A stretch of DNA of 64,000 nt from assembly GCA_963681505.1 (NCBI GenBank), contig OY811977.1, positions 8,934,377 to 8,998,376 on the forward strand, written 5' to 3'. The first letter of the stretch is position 1, and each line of letters begins with the position of its first letter. The translations under genes and the position numbers were made by a program. This document shows positions 21,913 through 32,753 of this stretch, in pieces. This DNA comes from Eunapius fragilis (taxonomy: Eukaryota; Porifera; Demospongiae; Spongillida; Spongillidae). A model generated the notes under the pieces. That model made no database searches. It worked only from the letters and a program-made list of their open reading frames with translations, and was not told the DNA's origin.

Positions 21913-24900
21913 CAAGTTAGAGTCCTCCCGCAATGCTGACCTTTCAAAAGCTGGCGTCTGCTCGTGACGGTAATTGAAGTGGGGGGGGGGGGGGGGGGGG
22001 GGAGGGAACTGCATAAGTGCCCGTTCTTCAATTAATGAGGCTACGTCATAACTATAACTTGTGAGCACTTGCCAGTATTCACAGATATCATCGACAATAA
22101 AATTAAAAAAATCTGTATGTGAAGGTTGTCAGAGCATGGTCACATGAGCTTGTAGTGGAGGAGATCAGACACAAAACAGTGGTTGATTTGGGAGGGGGGT
22201 GGTATAAGGTGTGAGGGGGGGTGAACGCTGTAAGTTCACCCATCGGGTGAGGCTATGCCCCATATGCCTTTGCATTTGTGGTGTTTCGGCATTACAAATC
22301 TCATAGCAAACTGCAATGGATACTATTTATTTTAAGGGGAATGTGCTAAGGGGTACAGGCTCCGTCCCCCCCACCTCGGGGTCCATTACTGTGCAGTGGG
22401 GAGGGACTAGGAGACCTGCATGGGCCTTGAGGGGAGGATGAGACATGTAGTGGAGGCCATGCAGTCCTGTGAGACACGAGCCTGTGAGGTTTGTATATGT
22501 CTAAGTGTTAATGTGTGTGTGTGTGTTTATATCTGCAATTGGATGTGACATGCTAATTTTAAAAAGTTAAAGTATGATGGGGGGTTCACACATGTACATC
22601 TGTGCGTGCAGAGCATAAATCCCAACTAGGGTTGCTATCAGCTCGGCAGTGGTTTTAACTCGACCACACCTCCTCTGACTCTGAACTTATAGAGAAGGAA
22701 GGGCATGGGACATGAGTGGAGGCTATGTGACACAAAAATGTAGTGGAGGTTATAATACGGTACCATTAAGAGACACGTATAGGGAGCTATGGATGTAATG
22801 GTGTCTGTGTGTATGTGTGTGTGTATGTGTGTGTTTACATGTAGGGTGTGACATGCAGATGAAATAAAAATCTGTGCTTTCTGAGAGTAAATCCCAACAC
22901 AAAAGGGGGGGGGGGGGGGGAACACTGTAAGCTCGCCCATCCGGTGAGGCTTACCCCATACACCTTTTCTATTGTGGTGTTTTTGGCATTAATAATCTCA
23001 TAGCAAACTCCCTTAAAGCTATTTATTTTAAGGGGAGAGCTAAGGGGTACAGGCCCATCCCCCCCTTGGGTCTATTTCTGTGTGGTGGGGACTAGGAGAC
23101 CTGGGCATTAGGGGAAGATATGAGACATGTAGTTGAGGCTATGAGATGCATGTAGTCCTGACCATGTTGTGAGACACGAGCATGTGAGTTTTGTGTATGT
23201 CTAAGTGTTAATGTGCGTGTGTGTGTGTTTACATATATATGCAAGGGGGTGTGACATGCAAATTAAAAAAGTTAAAGTATGGTGGGGGTTTCATACATCT
23301 GTTTACCTGTGCATGCATTCCAACTAAAAAGAATGGTTGCTTTCAGCCCTGCAGTAGTTGCTTGTGTTTCATAGCCTCCACTACACTGTCTTGTCTCATA
23401 CATTTTTGCATCTCATAGCCTCCTCTACATGCTCATGTCCCACGCCATTCTTTCACTATAATTACAGTGTTCCCTCCCCATTCCCTACATGTGGACCCCT
23501 CTCACACCTTGTGGCTCCCTCCCTCCCAAATCCTGAATCCACCACTGCTAAAAGTATCCATTCCTTTTTGCTATGAGATTTTTAATGCCGAGAACACCAT
23601 AATTGTACATGCTCATGTGACCATGCCCTTGACCATGTGCTCTAGTTCAGAGTGGGGAGGAGGCGCGGTCACGTTAAAGCCAAACCTGAGGTGAAATGCA
23701 ACCCTTCCATACACAGATGTATTAGCCACTCTCCATTTTTTCAACAGCATCACCCTCACCCCCTAGCTATGGACCCGATGGGAGAGCTTACAGCATTCCC
23801 TCCACCCCCTATCTGTGAACTCCTCTCACACCGTGTGCACCCCCCCCCCTGTTACGCCTTCACACATAGATAAGCGCAAACCATTCATGCTTGTGCTTCA
23901 TAGCCTCCACTACATGTTCCTATCTCATGCCTGCACTATATGCTCATGTCTCATAGCCTCCACTCATACTTGTGTCTCATGCTAACCTACAGTACATGTT
24001 TGTATCTCATAGCCTGCACTACATGCTCGTGTGGTCCTGTCTCATACCCTCCACTACATGTTTTACCCTGTTGGCAGTGCTTCATCTACTGAAGTGTGTG
24101 ATGTGATTTATATGATGTGTGGTGCATGTGTGTGAGTGCCATTTCTATGTACAATATGGTGAAGCCATGGATGGTGTTGAGTTTGAATATGCTATTACAT
24201 TCTCAGGGTGCTTGTTATAAATTTACAGTACCTCAGATCTACCACATCTGATCTGGTTGGGCAGCAATAATTTCAGTCACTACATGTACAAGTACCTGTA
24301 CATGTACATGAAAGGCTTCCATTATAGATAAGTCTTGCCTGCACACGTCTCAAACAAATTGCTGCCTAGAACTGTACATATCACTGTTCAGAAAGGCACC
24401 ATGTGTAATGGTACCATTGAGGGATGAAAAGTGTTACATCACCTTTGTACATGCACACACACCCACACACACACACACACTGAACTTGAGGACATAGTGA
24501 AGGGGTCACATGAGCATGTACTGGAGGTGATGAGACACAAGCATGTAGCAGTGGCGGATTCAGGAGTTGGGAGGGTGGAGGCACAAGGTGTGGGAAGGTC
24601 CACTCCCACTGCAGCTAGGGGGGGGGGGGGTGGGGATGCTGTAAGCTTGCCCATCCGGTGAGGCTTACCATGGTGTTTTCACATGGGTACACTAGCTATG
24701 GTGGCTTTGACATTAAAACACTTCAGAGTAAGAAATGACTAGATCTGCAAAAACATCCACATCGTTACAATGGAATCAGACACTATTTATAATTCCCACT
24801 TGCCTGCCTGCGTACAGTATCCTACTTCTGGTGTGGCCACGCCCAAATCGGTCTCAGGGTCGACTTCGGTCAAGGGCAACGCCCAAATCGGTCTCTGTCG

Positions 24901-25018
24901 ACTTCTGGTTCAGGGCAACACTCAAATGGTCTGTCATATGCTGTTTGTCAATTATGCTTACGTCATATGGACTGCGTCATACTATCTTATGCTCTGTTAC
25001 GCGATCTGGGCCACCAGT

Positions 25019-25456
25019 TGCTAAATTTTACCTTTAGCCTGCGATGAGTCTTGTAAGCCAGAAGTACTTAGTTATTGGACGTATGACGTAAGCAGGACTG
25101 GGACGAGGGCCCCAGTCCTCTGTACGTCCTGGCTTGGCTAGACTAACTAGAGACGTACAGAAGTATTAACTCAACTCCACGCTTGGATCTCCCTGATAAT
25201 TAACGCACAACATAGTTACAATGAATGGAAGCTTCTGGTACAACGGTCTTCACAACTCGTTGCTGGGGCAGGGTACCCCCTTCGACCCCAGCAAAGAGCT
25301 TTGTGGAGCTTTGCACGTTCTCCCATAGGGGGGCCCCAGAGGCTTTGAATCTATAGCTTAGATATTGTGCGATAATTTTCAGGGGGATGGCACCTGATCC
25401 GAGTGTGGAGCTGAGCTAATACGTACAGGTTGCAAGCTAAAGGCAAAATTTAGCAG
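25019..25456. repeat. inverted-repeat element inside the unit B insertion
   Basis: GCTAAATTTTACCTTTAGCC at 25019 and its near-complement GCTAAAGGCAAAATTTAGC near 25437 bracket about 390 bp without coding potential. It looks like a small non-autonomous transposon nested in the larger insertion. Confidence 0.45.
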
Positions 25457-26408
25457 CCTTGGGTTCATACGACGATGCCAGTTTCCACATCGTCACGATG
25501 GAATGAGACACCGACACCTTTTATAATACCCTGCTTGCCTGCCTGCTGTATGTGCGTTATACTAATATCTGACTTCTGGTGCGATCACACCCAAATCAGT
25601 CTCTGTGTCGACTTCCGGTCCCAAATCGGATCTCTGCATTTGTCTCTTCAACTGCTGTTGCGACGTACGTACAATTTTGAGAGCACAAGACGAAGACAAC
25701 GTACTGATTCAATATGGAATACTTCTTCCAATTATGGAAGCCGATTTTTTAATTGGAATATCTAGTTTTCAATACTTTTTATAGATCTTCGATGAACTGG
25801 CTATATGGTTCTGTCATGGCAAAATAGGAAATAGTAAAGGTGTTGACACAAATGGTCGTGGAATATTGTAATGAGAAACGCTCCCATTGACTACCTGTAC
25901 ATTGAGGACAATGTTATGACAATCCCAGGGAAACGTAACCTTAAATAGGAAAAATGCGGCGACCTTACTAAAAATCATGACAAATGTAGTGTGCTAACAA
26001 TCCCTCATGACAAATGCCGAGATAAATCTGGCGTGCATGGTATTCAAGTACCCCATACATGTCTTTGGGAAAATATACAGGAATATATATTCTGTGGTTC
26101 GCTAACCGCAAATTAATCATATTTTCCCTTTGACCACTCATTTCTGGATATGCGATAGAGACTAAGCCACCACTTCTCAGAACTCAACAGAATGCACCAT
26201 CGCGAAATCAGACGAGTATACGGAATTGTTTCCAAAACAGTTACCTAGTTTCTTGGTAACGGCTAGCGCATATGTGCTATGAGCATGGCAGTGTACACCA
26301 GGCCCTATTTTTTGCTCCCGTAACTTTAATACAACAATAGAGCTGGGGACAAGGCTAGGGTGATATGTGATTTTTGTGTCATCACTAACCCACTTTGGTC
26401 ATTTGCAG

Positions 26409-27116
26409 ATCACACTGCTTTTAATGGCAAGTAGAGAGAAGCCACATCAATGTGATCAATGTGGAAAGACATTTTCACGACATTCACACCTGAAAAGACA
26501 CATGCTCACTCATACAGGGGAGAAGCCACACCAGTGTGAACAATGTGGAAAGACATTTTCACGACATTCACACCTGAAAAGACACATGCTCACTCATACA
26601 GGGGAGAAGCCACACCAGTGTGTACTATGTGGTAAGACATTTTCACTACAGTCACACCTGAAAGCACACATGCTCACTCATACAGGGGAGAAGCCACATC
26701 AGTGTGTACAATGTGGCAAGACATTTTCACAACCGTGGACCTTGAAAACACACATGCTCACTCATACAGGGGTGAAGCTATATGAGTGTGAACAATGTGA
26801 AAAGACATTTTCACTACAATCATCCCTGAAAACACACATGCTCACTCATACAGGAGAGAAGCCACATCAGTGTGAACAATGTGGAAAGGCATTTTCACTA
26901 CAGTCGTACCTGAAAATACACATGCTCACTCATACAGGGAAGAAGCAATTTATTTGTTTTTGTCAAGAATCATTCAAGTCGCAACGTTCATTAAAGGCCC
27001 ACAGCCGAATCCATAGTGATGAGAAGTTGAAATGCAAGAACAGAGGATGCCACAGATCATTTCTGTACAAGAGAAGCTTAATGAATCACCTGAAGTACTG
27101 TGAACATATCATTTAA
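26409..27116 (+). CDS. C2H2 zinc-finger protein, unit B (intact)
   Basis: This is the intact paralogue, probably a nuclear DNA-binding factor. The exon begins after the acceptor TTTGCAG at 26408; an ATG at 26425 starts MASREKPHQC. There are six canonical fingers (CX2CX12HX3H) joined by HTGEKPH linkers, with differing helix residues (SRHSHLKR twice, SLQSHLKA, SQPWTLKT, SLQSSLKT, SLQSYLKI). Two atypical fingers follow: FICFCQESF with CxC spacing, and KNRGCHRSF ... NHLKYCEH. It ends at TAA near 27116. A ZAD-like exon upstream may be its N-terminus. Fingers 1 and 2 are nearly identical, indicating internal duplication. Confidence 0.85.
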   Translation: MTLLLMASREKPHQCDQCGKTFSRHSHLKRHMLTHTGEKPHQCEQCGKTFSRHSHLKRHMLTHTGEKPHQCVLCGKTFSLQSHLKAHMLTHTGEKPHQCVQCGKTFSQPWTLKTHMLTHTGVKLYECEQCEKTFSLQSSLKTHMLTHTGEKPHQCEQCGKAFSLQSYLKIHMLTHTGKKQFICFCQESFKSQRSLKAHSRIHSDEKLKCKNRGCHRSFLYKRSLMNHLKYCEHII

Positions 27117-27239
27117 TGTCACCTATTTACTTATATAGTGTACTTGCATTAAGCAGTCCCTCGAGCACCCCCTCAACCCCACTATTATGCTAAAGTGTAG
27201 TAGTTTGGTGTATAGTTAGTCTATTCTTGAGATTGTAGT

Positions 27240-27535
27240 AGGTTGATGAGATGGGGGTAGTGGAGTTGGGGGTGGTGGAGCTGGAGGTGGTGGAGCTAGG
27301 GGTAGTGTAGCTGGAGGTAGTGGAGCTGGAGGTAGTGGAGCTGGGGGTAGTTGAGCTGGAGGTGGTGGAGCTGGAGGTGGTGGAGCTGGGGTGGTGTAGC
27401 TGGAGGTGGTGGAGCTGGGGGTAGTGTAGCTGGAGGTAGTGGAGCTGGGGGTAGTGCAGCTGGGGGTGGTGTAGCTGGGGGTGGTGGAGGGTAGTGTAGC
27501 TGGGGGTAGTGCAGCTGGGGGTGGTGCAATTACTA
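27240..27535 (+). repeat. 15-bp GGAGCTGGAGGTGGT-type array
   Basis: Imperfect tandem repeats of GGAGCTGGRGGTRGT in unit C, absent from the same place in A and B. Open frames here reflect only the repeat period. Confidence 0.8.
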
Positions 27536-28339
27536 TTGTATTATTGACCAGTTCCCCAGACTACAGTGGTACTCGACCAACCAAAGACCAGTTCCACCAG
27601 CAATGAATACACATAAATAACTCTGAGAAATATTATTGGACTGCAAAAAACTTGAGATTATTATAGTCACATGACATATCATGTGATACTAGAAATGCAT
27701 CAGGTTAACCTTTGTCCGATGGCCTTAGTGCCTTTCCTCCTCCCCATCTCCATGGGCGAGATCATACATAGTGAATCGCACTATTGAGCATTGCAAGTAC
27801 AGGAGTCTATGGTGCACGTGATTCGTTTCCAATCCCTCTATGTTCTGCCCCCAGCAGAGATCATATATAAATCTCTGCCCCCAGCTTTTCTGGAAGGGAG
27901 GGAGGGGGGGGAGGGGAGAGGCCAGGATAGGGCAAGGGGGACGCCATTTGACAGCCGCGAATATGCTGCTGCTTTCAGCTGATTCTACCAGCGGGGGAGG
28001 GGGGGGGGGGGTGCTGTCTGCTTTCGGCTCATTCTACCAGCAGGGGAGTGGGGGGGGGGGGGGCGCTGTCCGCTTCCAGCCGATTCAACCAAGAGGGGGC
28101 TGTCCACTTTTTGGCTGATTCTACCAGCGGGGGAGGAGGGGGGTGCTGTCTGCTTTTGGCCATTTCTACCAGCGCGGGAGGGGGTGTTGGTGCTATCCAC
28201 TTTCGGCCGATCCAATCAGTGAGGTGTTCACGCTTTCAACCGATTCAGTCAGTGAGGGTGCGCATGTACATAAATTTTATTACAAGGTAGGGGGGGGGGG
28301 GTGGCATTAAGTCCCTCCTCTCCATGCCTCTATTCCTCT

Positions 28340-28454
28340 GTTCATGACTATTGTAGTGATACTGCAGGTCAGTACTTCAGACATATCGTGGAGGAGACTG
28401 GAACACTAATTCTATGGCCATCAGAGCTAAAAGTAGGAGCCAAGTCCAAGAAAG
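28340..28454 (+). pseudogene. KH-domain exon like Bicaudal-C, unit C (degrading)
   Basis: Third copy of the KH exon. The original acceptor CTCAG has become CTCTG, although a TTGTAG slightly further in could substitute. The protein differs from A and B by replacements, including Lys to Glu inside the WPSKLK motif and Met to Val in IMEET. The GTGTGT donor is kept. It is followed by the largest 23-bp array in the window. Loss of the acceptor and a change inside the most conserved motif suggest it is no longer functional. Confidence 0.5.
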
Positions 28455-28496
28455 GTGTGTGTTGTGTGTGTGTGTACAGCTTCACTTCTTTGTCTG

Positions 28497-30345
28497 TGTG
28501 GTGTGGTTTGGGTGGATGTGGTGGTGTGGTTTGGGTGGATGTGGTGGTGTGGTTTGGTGGATGTGGTGGTGGGGTTTGGGTGGATGTGGTGGTGTGGTTT
28601 GGGTGGATGTGGTGGTGTGGTTTGGGTGGATGTGGTTTGGGTGGATGTGGTGGTGTGGTTTGGGTGGATGTGGTGGTGTGGTTTGGGTGGATGTGGTCGT
28701 GTGGTTTGGGTGGATGTGGTGGTGTTGTTTGGGTGGATGTGGTGGTGTGGTTTGGGTGGATGTGGTGGTGTGGTTTGGGTGGATTGGTGGTGTAGTTTGG
28801 GTGGGTGTGGTGGTGTGGTTTGGGTGGATGTGGTGGTGTGGTTTGGGTGGGTGTGGTGGTGTGGTTTGGGTGGATGTGGTGGTGTGGTTTGGGTGGATGT
28901 GGTGGTGTGGTTTGGGTGGATGTGGTGGTGTAGTTTGGGTGGATGTGGTGGTGTGGTTTGGGTGGATGTGGTGGTGTGGTTTGGGTGGGTGTGGTGGTGT
29001 GGTTTGGGTGGATGTGGGGGTGTTGTTTGGGTGGATGTGGTGGTGTGGTTTGGGTGGATGTGGTGGTGTAGTTTGGGTAGATGTGGTGGTGTAGTTTGGT
29101 GGTGGTGTGGTTTGGGTGGATGTGGTGGTGTGGTTTGGGTGGATTGGTGGTGTGGTTTGGGTGGATGTGGTGGTGTGGTTTGTGTGGATGTGGTGGTGTT
29201 GTTTGGGTGGATGTGGTGGTGTGGTTTGGGTGGATGTGGTGGTGTGGTTTGGGTGGATGTGGTGGTGTTGTTTGGGTGGATGTGGTGGTGTGGTTTGTGT
29301 GGATGTGGTGGTGTTGTTTGGGTGGATGTGGTGGTGTGGTTTGGGTGGATGTGGTGGTGTGGTTTGGGTGGATGTGGTGGTGTGTTTTGGGTGGATGTGG
29401 TGGTGTGGTTTGGGTGGATGTGGTGGTGTGGTTTGGGTGGACGTGGTGGTGTGGTTTGGGTGGATGTGGTGGTGTGGTTTGGGTGGATGTGGTCGTGTGG
29501 TTTGGGTGGATGTGGTGGTGTGGTTTGGGTGGATGTGGTGGTGTGGTTTGTGTGGATGTGGTGGTGTGGTTTGGGTGGATGTGGTGGTGTGGTTTGGGTG
29601 GATTGGTGGTGTAGTTTGGGTGGGTGTGGTGGTGTGGTTTGGGTGGATGTGGTGGTGTGGTTTGGGTGGGTGTGGTGGTGTGGTTTGGGTGGATGTGGTG
29701 GTGTGGTTTGGGTGGATGTGGTGGCGTGGTTTGGGTGGATGTGGTGGTGTAGTTTGGGTGGATGTGGTGGTGTGGTTTGGGTGGATGTGGTGGTGTGGTT
29801 TGGGTGGGTGTGGTGGTGTGGTTTGGGTGGATGTGGGGGTGTGGTTTGGGTGGATGTGGTGGTGTGGTTTGGGTGGATGTGGTGGTGTTGTTTGGGTGGA
29901 TGTGGTGGTGTGGTTTGGGTGGATGTGGTGGTGTAGTTTGGGTAGATGTGGTGGTGTAGTTTGGTGGTGGTGTGGTTTGGGTGGATGTGGTGGTGTGGTT
30001 TGGGTGGATTGGTGGTGTGGTTTGGGTGGATGTGGTGGTGTGGTTTGGGTGGATGTGGTGGTGTTGTTTGGGTGGATGTGGTGGTGTGGTTTGTGTGGAT
30101 GTGGTGGTGTTGTTTGGGTGGATGTGGTGGTGTGGTTTGGGTGGATGTGGTGGTGTGGTTTGGGTGGATGTGGTGGTGTGGTTTGGGTGGATGTGGTGGT
30201 GTGGTTTGTGTGGATGTGGTGGTGTTGTTTGGGTGGATGTGGTGGTGTGGTTTGGGCGGATGTGGTGGTGTTGTTTGGGTGGATGTGGTGGTGTGGCTTG
30301 GGAGATGTAATTTTGTAGTTTGGGTGGATGTGGTGGTGTGGTTAC
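28497..30345 (+). repeat. 23-bp minisatellite, unit C (about 80 copies, higher-order structure)
   Basis: About 1.85 kb of the same 23-bp unit. Rare variants recur in the same order: a GGATTGGTGG variant at 28781 and 29600 (819 bp apart), and a GTAGTTTGGGTAGATG variant at 29068 and 29933 (865 bp apart). This indicates duplication of blocks of about 36-38 units. All six frames are open for long stretches only because of the repeat consensus. Confidence 0.9.
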
Positions 30346-30399
30346 TCTTATATAGTTCTGTTTTGAGGAACAAATTAGGCAACAAATGTGCTCCTATAT

Positions 30400-32750
30400 G
30401 AATTGAGTGTGAGCATAGCCAACCCCGAAGGGATCAAGAGCTAGATGAACTATTGATGCTGTCCACTAGGTGTATGCCAGGTCATAGGGCAAGAGGCCAC
30501 TTGTACCCATCTGTTGAAGAGTGTTGGGTAAGCATGCATATGAGAATAGTATCCAGGTAGTCAGAATGTATGTATACGTGTAAGGGACACATGACTGGCA
30601 CCTAAGTATTGTGGGTTTAGGACCATCGCAATCCGAGCAGCTGAAATCCCCATGACAAAGGATCATGAATTGGCTCTTTATTCTGAATACAGGTATTTAT
30701 AATCAGTGGTCCCTGCTCAGTTTGTGTGTATTATGTGCACAGTAGTGTTAGGTCATGGTAGTGAGATGTGGCACCAATATGAATGGTGGGCTGGATTGGT
30801 GGGAGAAGCAAGCATGATACAGGAGCCGTGAGTTCCCATATGTGCTATGTTGTACTGCATGACATATGCTATTCCACGGTAATACCATTACCATGGTAAT
30901 AGCAGATGGAAGTGTTTTTGTCATACAAAGGCTGCATACTTTATACAGCATCACCACCCTTCGTTAGAACTCTGTACAGTGTATGGAATCGTTTGAATTC
31001 ATTATTCTAAATAAGTGGTGTAGGAGAAGGGTGGGTGTGATGTTGGAAGGGAGGGAGAACGTGTGATGCTCCCTGCATATCTCCTCCCCCTTCTCCTCCT
31101 CCTTCTCCTCCTTCTCGACCTCCTCACTCTCCTCCTCATTCTCCATCTCCTCCTCCGACGATTTGATGTTTTAGAAATCTTTCAGCAATGAAGTAGGTCA
31201 GCTATTGAACCCACCAGGACTGACATATTTTTCATATGACGGCTATTGAACCAGCACTATCATGGGGAATGAAAGTAAATGTGATTTTATCTAGAGCAAT
31301 TGCAGAAAAGCAGTAAAATTCAATTCCCTATTCACTAAACTTTCCAGTCCTCCTTAAGAGTGTATTTTCACATTCATGACTTCACACAAGTCTCGTACCC
31401 AGACCAACACGTACATCTTCTGCTCATATGCTACACCATTTCAAATGTGAAAATATTGTTCAGAAAATAATAAACAAGCAAAGAATTAAGAACCCTTCTA
31501 CATGTACATGGCTTGGACCTCGTACCCCGCTTGTGCAAGCGTGCAGAGTGCGTGCACGATTTCTAGCTCAATGCACGCCAATGATATGAGCGTAGATCAT
31601 TGGTGCGAATCAAGTGGTCATTTAGTTATAGATCATGGCTTACAGTCGGCTCACAACAGCAGAAAGGTAACAGCAAGCAACAATGGAAAACAAGGCATAT
31701 TCATGGTGTGGCAGACAGGTGATGGAGACCACTGTGTGTGTGGAAAGTTAGTCATGTTGTAATGGAACTGTACTGAAAGAGAATTTTTCATGTTAGGCTA
31801 AAGCTCTTCATCCGGCCTCCAAGCCCAAAGGAAGTATATGAGAGGTACATGTAGTTACATACAAGCTACATAAATTTGGTTTAAAAATGTTATCACTTTT
31901 TGATTTTGTGTGCCCATACACAGGTATGCAGGTATTGAGCAGAATACATCCAGCATGACAATGTCCTCCTAGTGTCTGTGAAACGTAGTTTTAATAGAAG
32001 TCAACACTGAAACGCAGAACCCCACAAAGCAAAATGCTCGCTGTCTATATACCAGTAGTCACGTGCACACAGAATGTTCTAACTCGATCTAAACCAGTCT
32101 GTTCAGTTCATAAGCACCTCAGGTGTTAAACATTGTTCATTAGGTCTGTACATTTGCCATGCCTGTGATTCAGAAAACAGGCTTCAGTATCATTCGGGTT
32201 CTGCACGGCAGTTCTAAATGCTCTTGCGGCTGGAACTTGTATGACACTCCCACATACCCTAAGGTGGTGTAGCCTCTCCCACTTACCCCGTAGTGGTAGC
32301 CCCTCCCACTTACCCCCTTAGTGGTGTAGCCCCTCTCACTTACCCCGTAGTGGTGTAGCCCCTCCCACTTACCCCGAAGTAGTGCAGCCCATCCCACTTA
32401 CCCTCAAAGTGGTTTAGCCCCTCCCACACCCATACCATCTGCAATTTACTAGAGGCCTCACCAAATTTATTGACCTTCCCCTTCCTCCCCCTCATAGGTA
32501 ATGCCCCTCCAAGCTAATAGAGAGCACCACCATCCAAATGTTGATGCATTTTTCGTAAAGCGATGCAAAATGCTGCATTATCCAATTGCAATTTTGTTTT
32601 CAAAACCATGTACGGTGACCTCTCAATACATGCACATTCACCTGCCCAGAAATAGAGTATACTTACATGAGTATGTGTTCAACATGTATGCTAGTAATAT
32701 TAAAGACGGTAGAAAAATTACAACAAATGCAATTAATGAACAAAACAAGT
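30400..32750. other. intergenic stretch with no supported gene
   Basis: No convincing exon on either strand. It contains a TCC/CTC-rich tract (31078-31155) and a 29-bp tandem array with CCCCTCCCACTTACCCCGTA (32222-32425). Short open frames have no recognisable composition or splice context. Confidence 0.5.
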
Positions 32751-32753
32751 GCA

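Larger units (their letters stand above)
21105..26150. mobile_element. about 5 kb repeat-rich insertion present only in unit B
   Basis: Unit A runs directly from the 12720 region into the zinc-finger lead-in, whereas unit B carries about 5 kb between. CATATCCAGAAATG near the left edge and its complement CATTTCTGGATATG near 26140 form 14-bp inverted ends. The interior has no convincing gene. It includes a poly-T-headed 3' end resembling a minus-strand non-LTR element (21143-21300), modules with GTAAGCTCGCCCATCCGGTG repeated at about 22220, 22925 and 24640 (one reversed near 23770), poly-G runs, and a doubled module at 24740-24900 and 25475-25640. It may be one composite element or successive nested insertions. 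Confidence 0.55.
13825..27186 (+). repeat. segmental duplication unit B
   Basis: This is the second direct copy of the unit. It keeps intact versions of the zinc-finger exon and of most putative exons. It lacks the Gypsy and hAT-like insertions of unit A, so the uninterrupted target sequences can be read at about 20097 and 19538. It has its own insertion of about 5 kb between roughly 21105 and 26150, separating the ZAD-like exon from the zinc-finger exon. Array copy numbers differ from A: the 23-bp array is longer and the 27-bp array shorter. Confidence 0.9.
27187..30400 (+). repeat. segmental duplication unit C (partial)
   Basis: Similarity to the start of units A and B resumes at 27192 (AAAGTGTAGTAGTTTGGTG), directly after the unit B zinc-finger gene. 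It includes the lead-in at 27535-27770, the KH exon at 28340-28454 and a greatly expanded 23-bp array. After the array the homology stops: no LIM-like exon, 27-bp array or zinc-finger exon follows. A 15-bp GGAGCTGGAGGTGGT-type array (27240-27535) and a module of repeated CTGTCYGCTTTCGGCYGATT segments with poly-G (27965-28260) occur inside it. Confidence 0.8.

Noticed and set aside
28427-30385. Minus-strand frame of 652 codons and plus-strand frame of 493 codons
   Set aside because: Same 23-bp repeat artefact in unit C.
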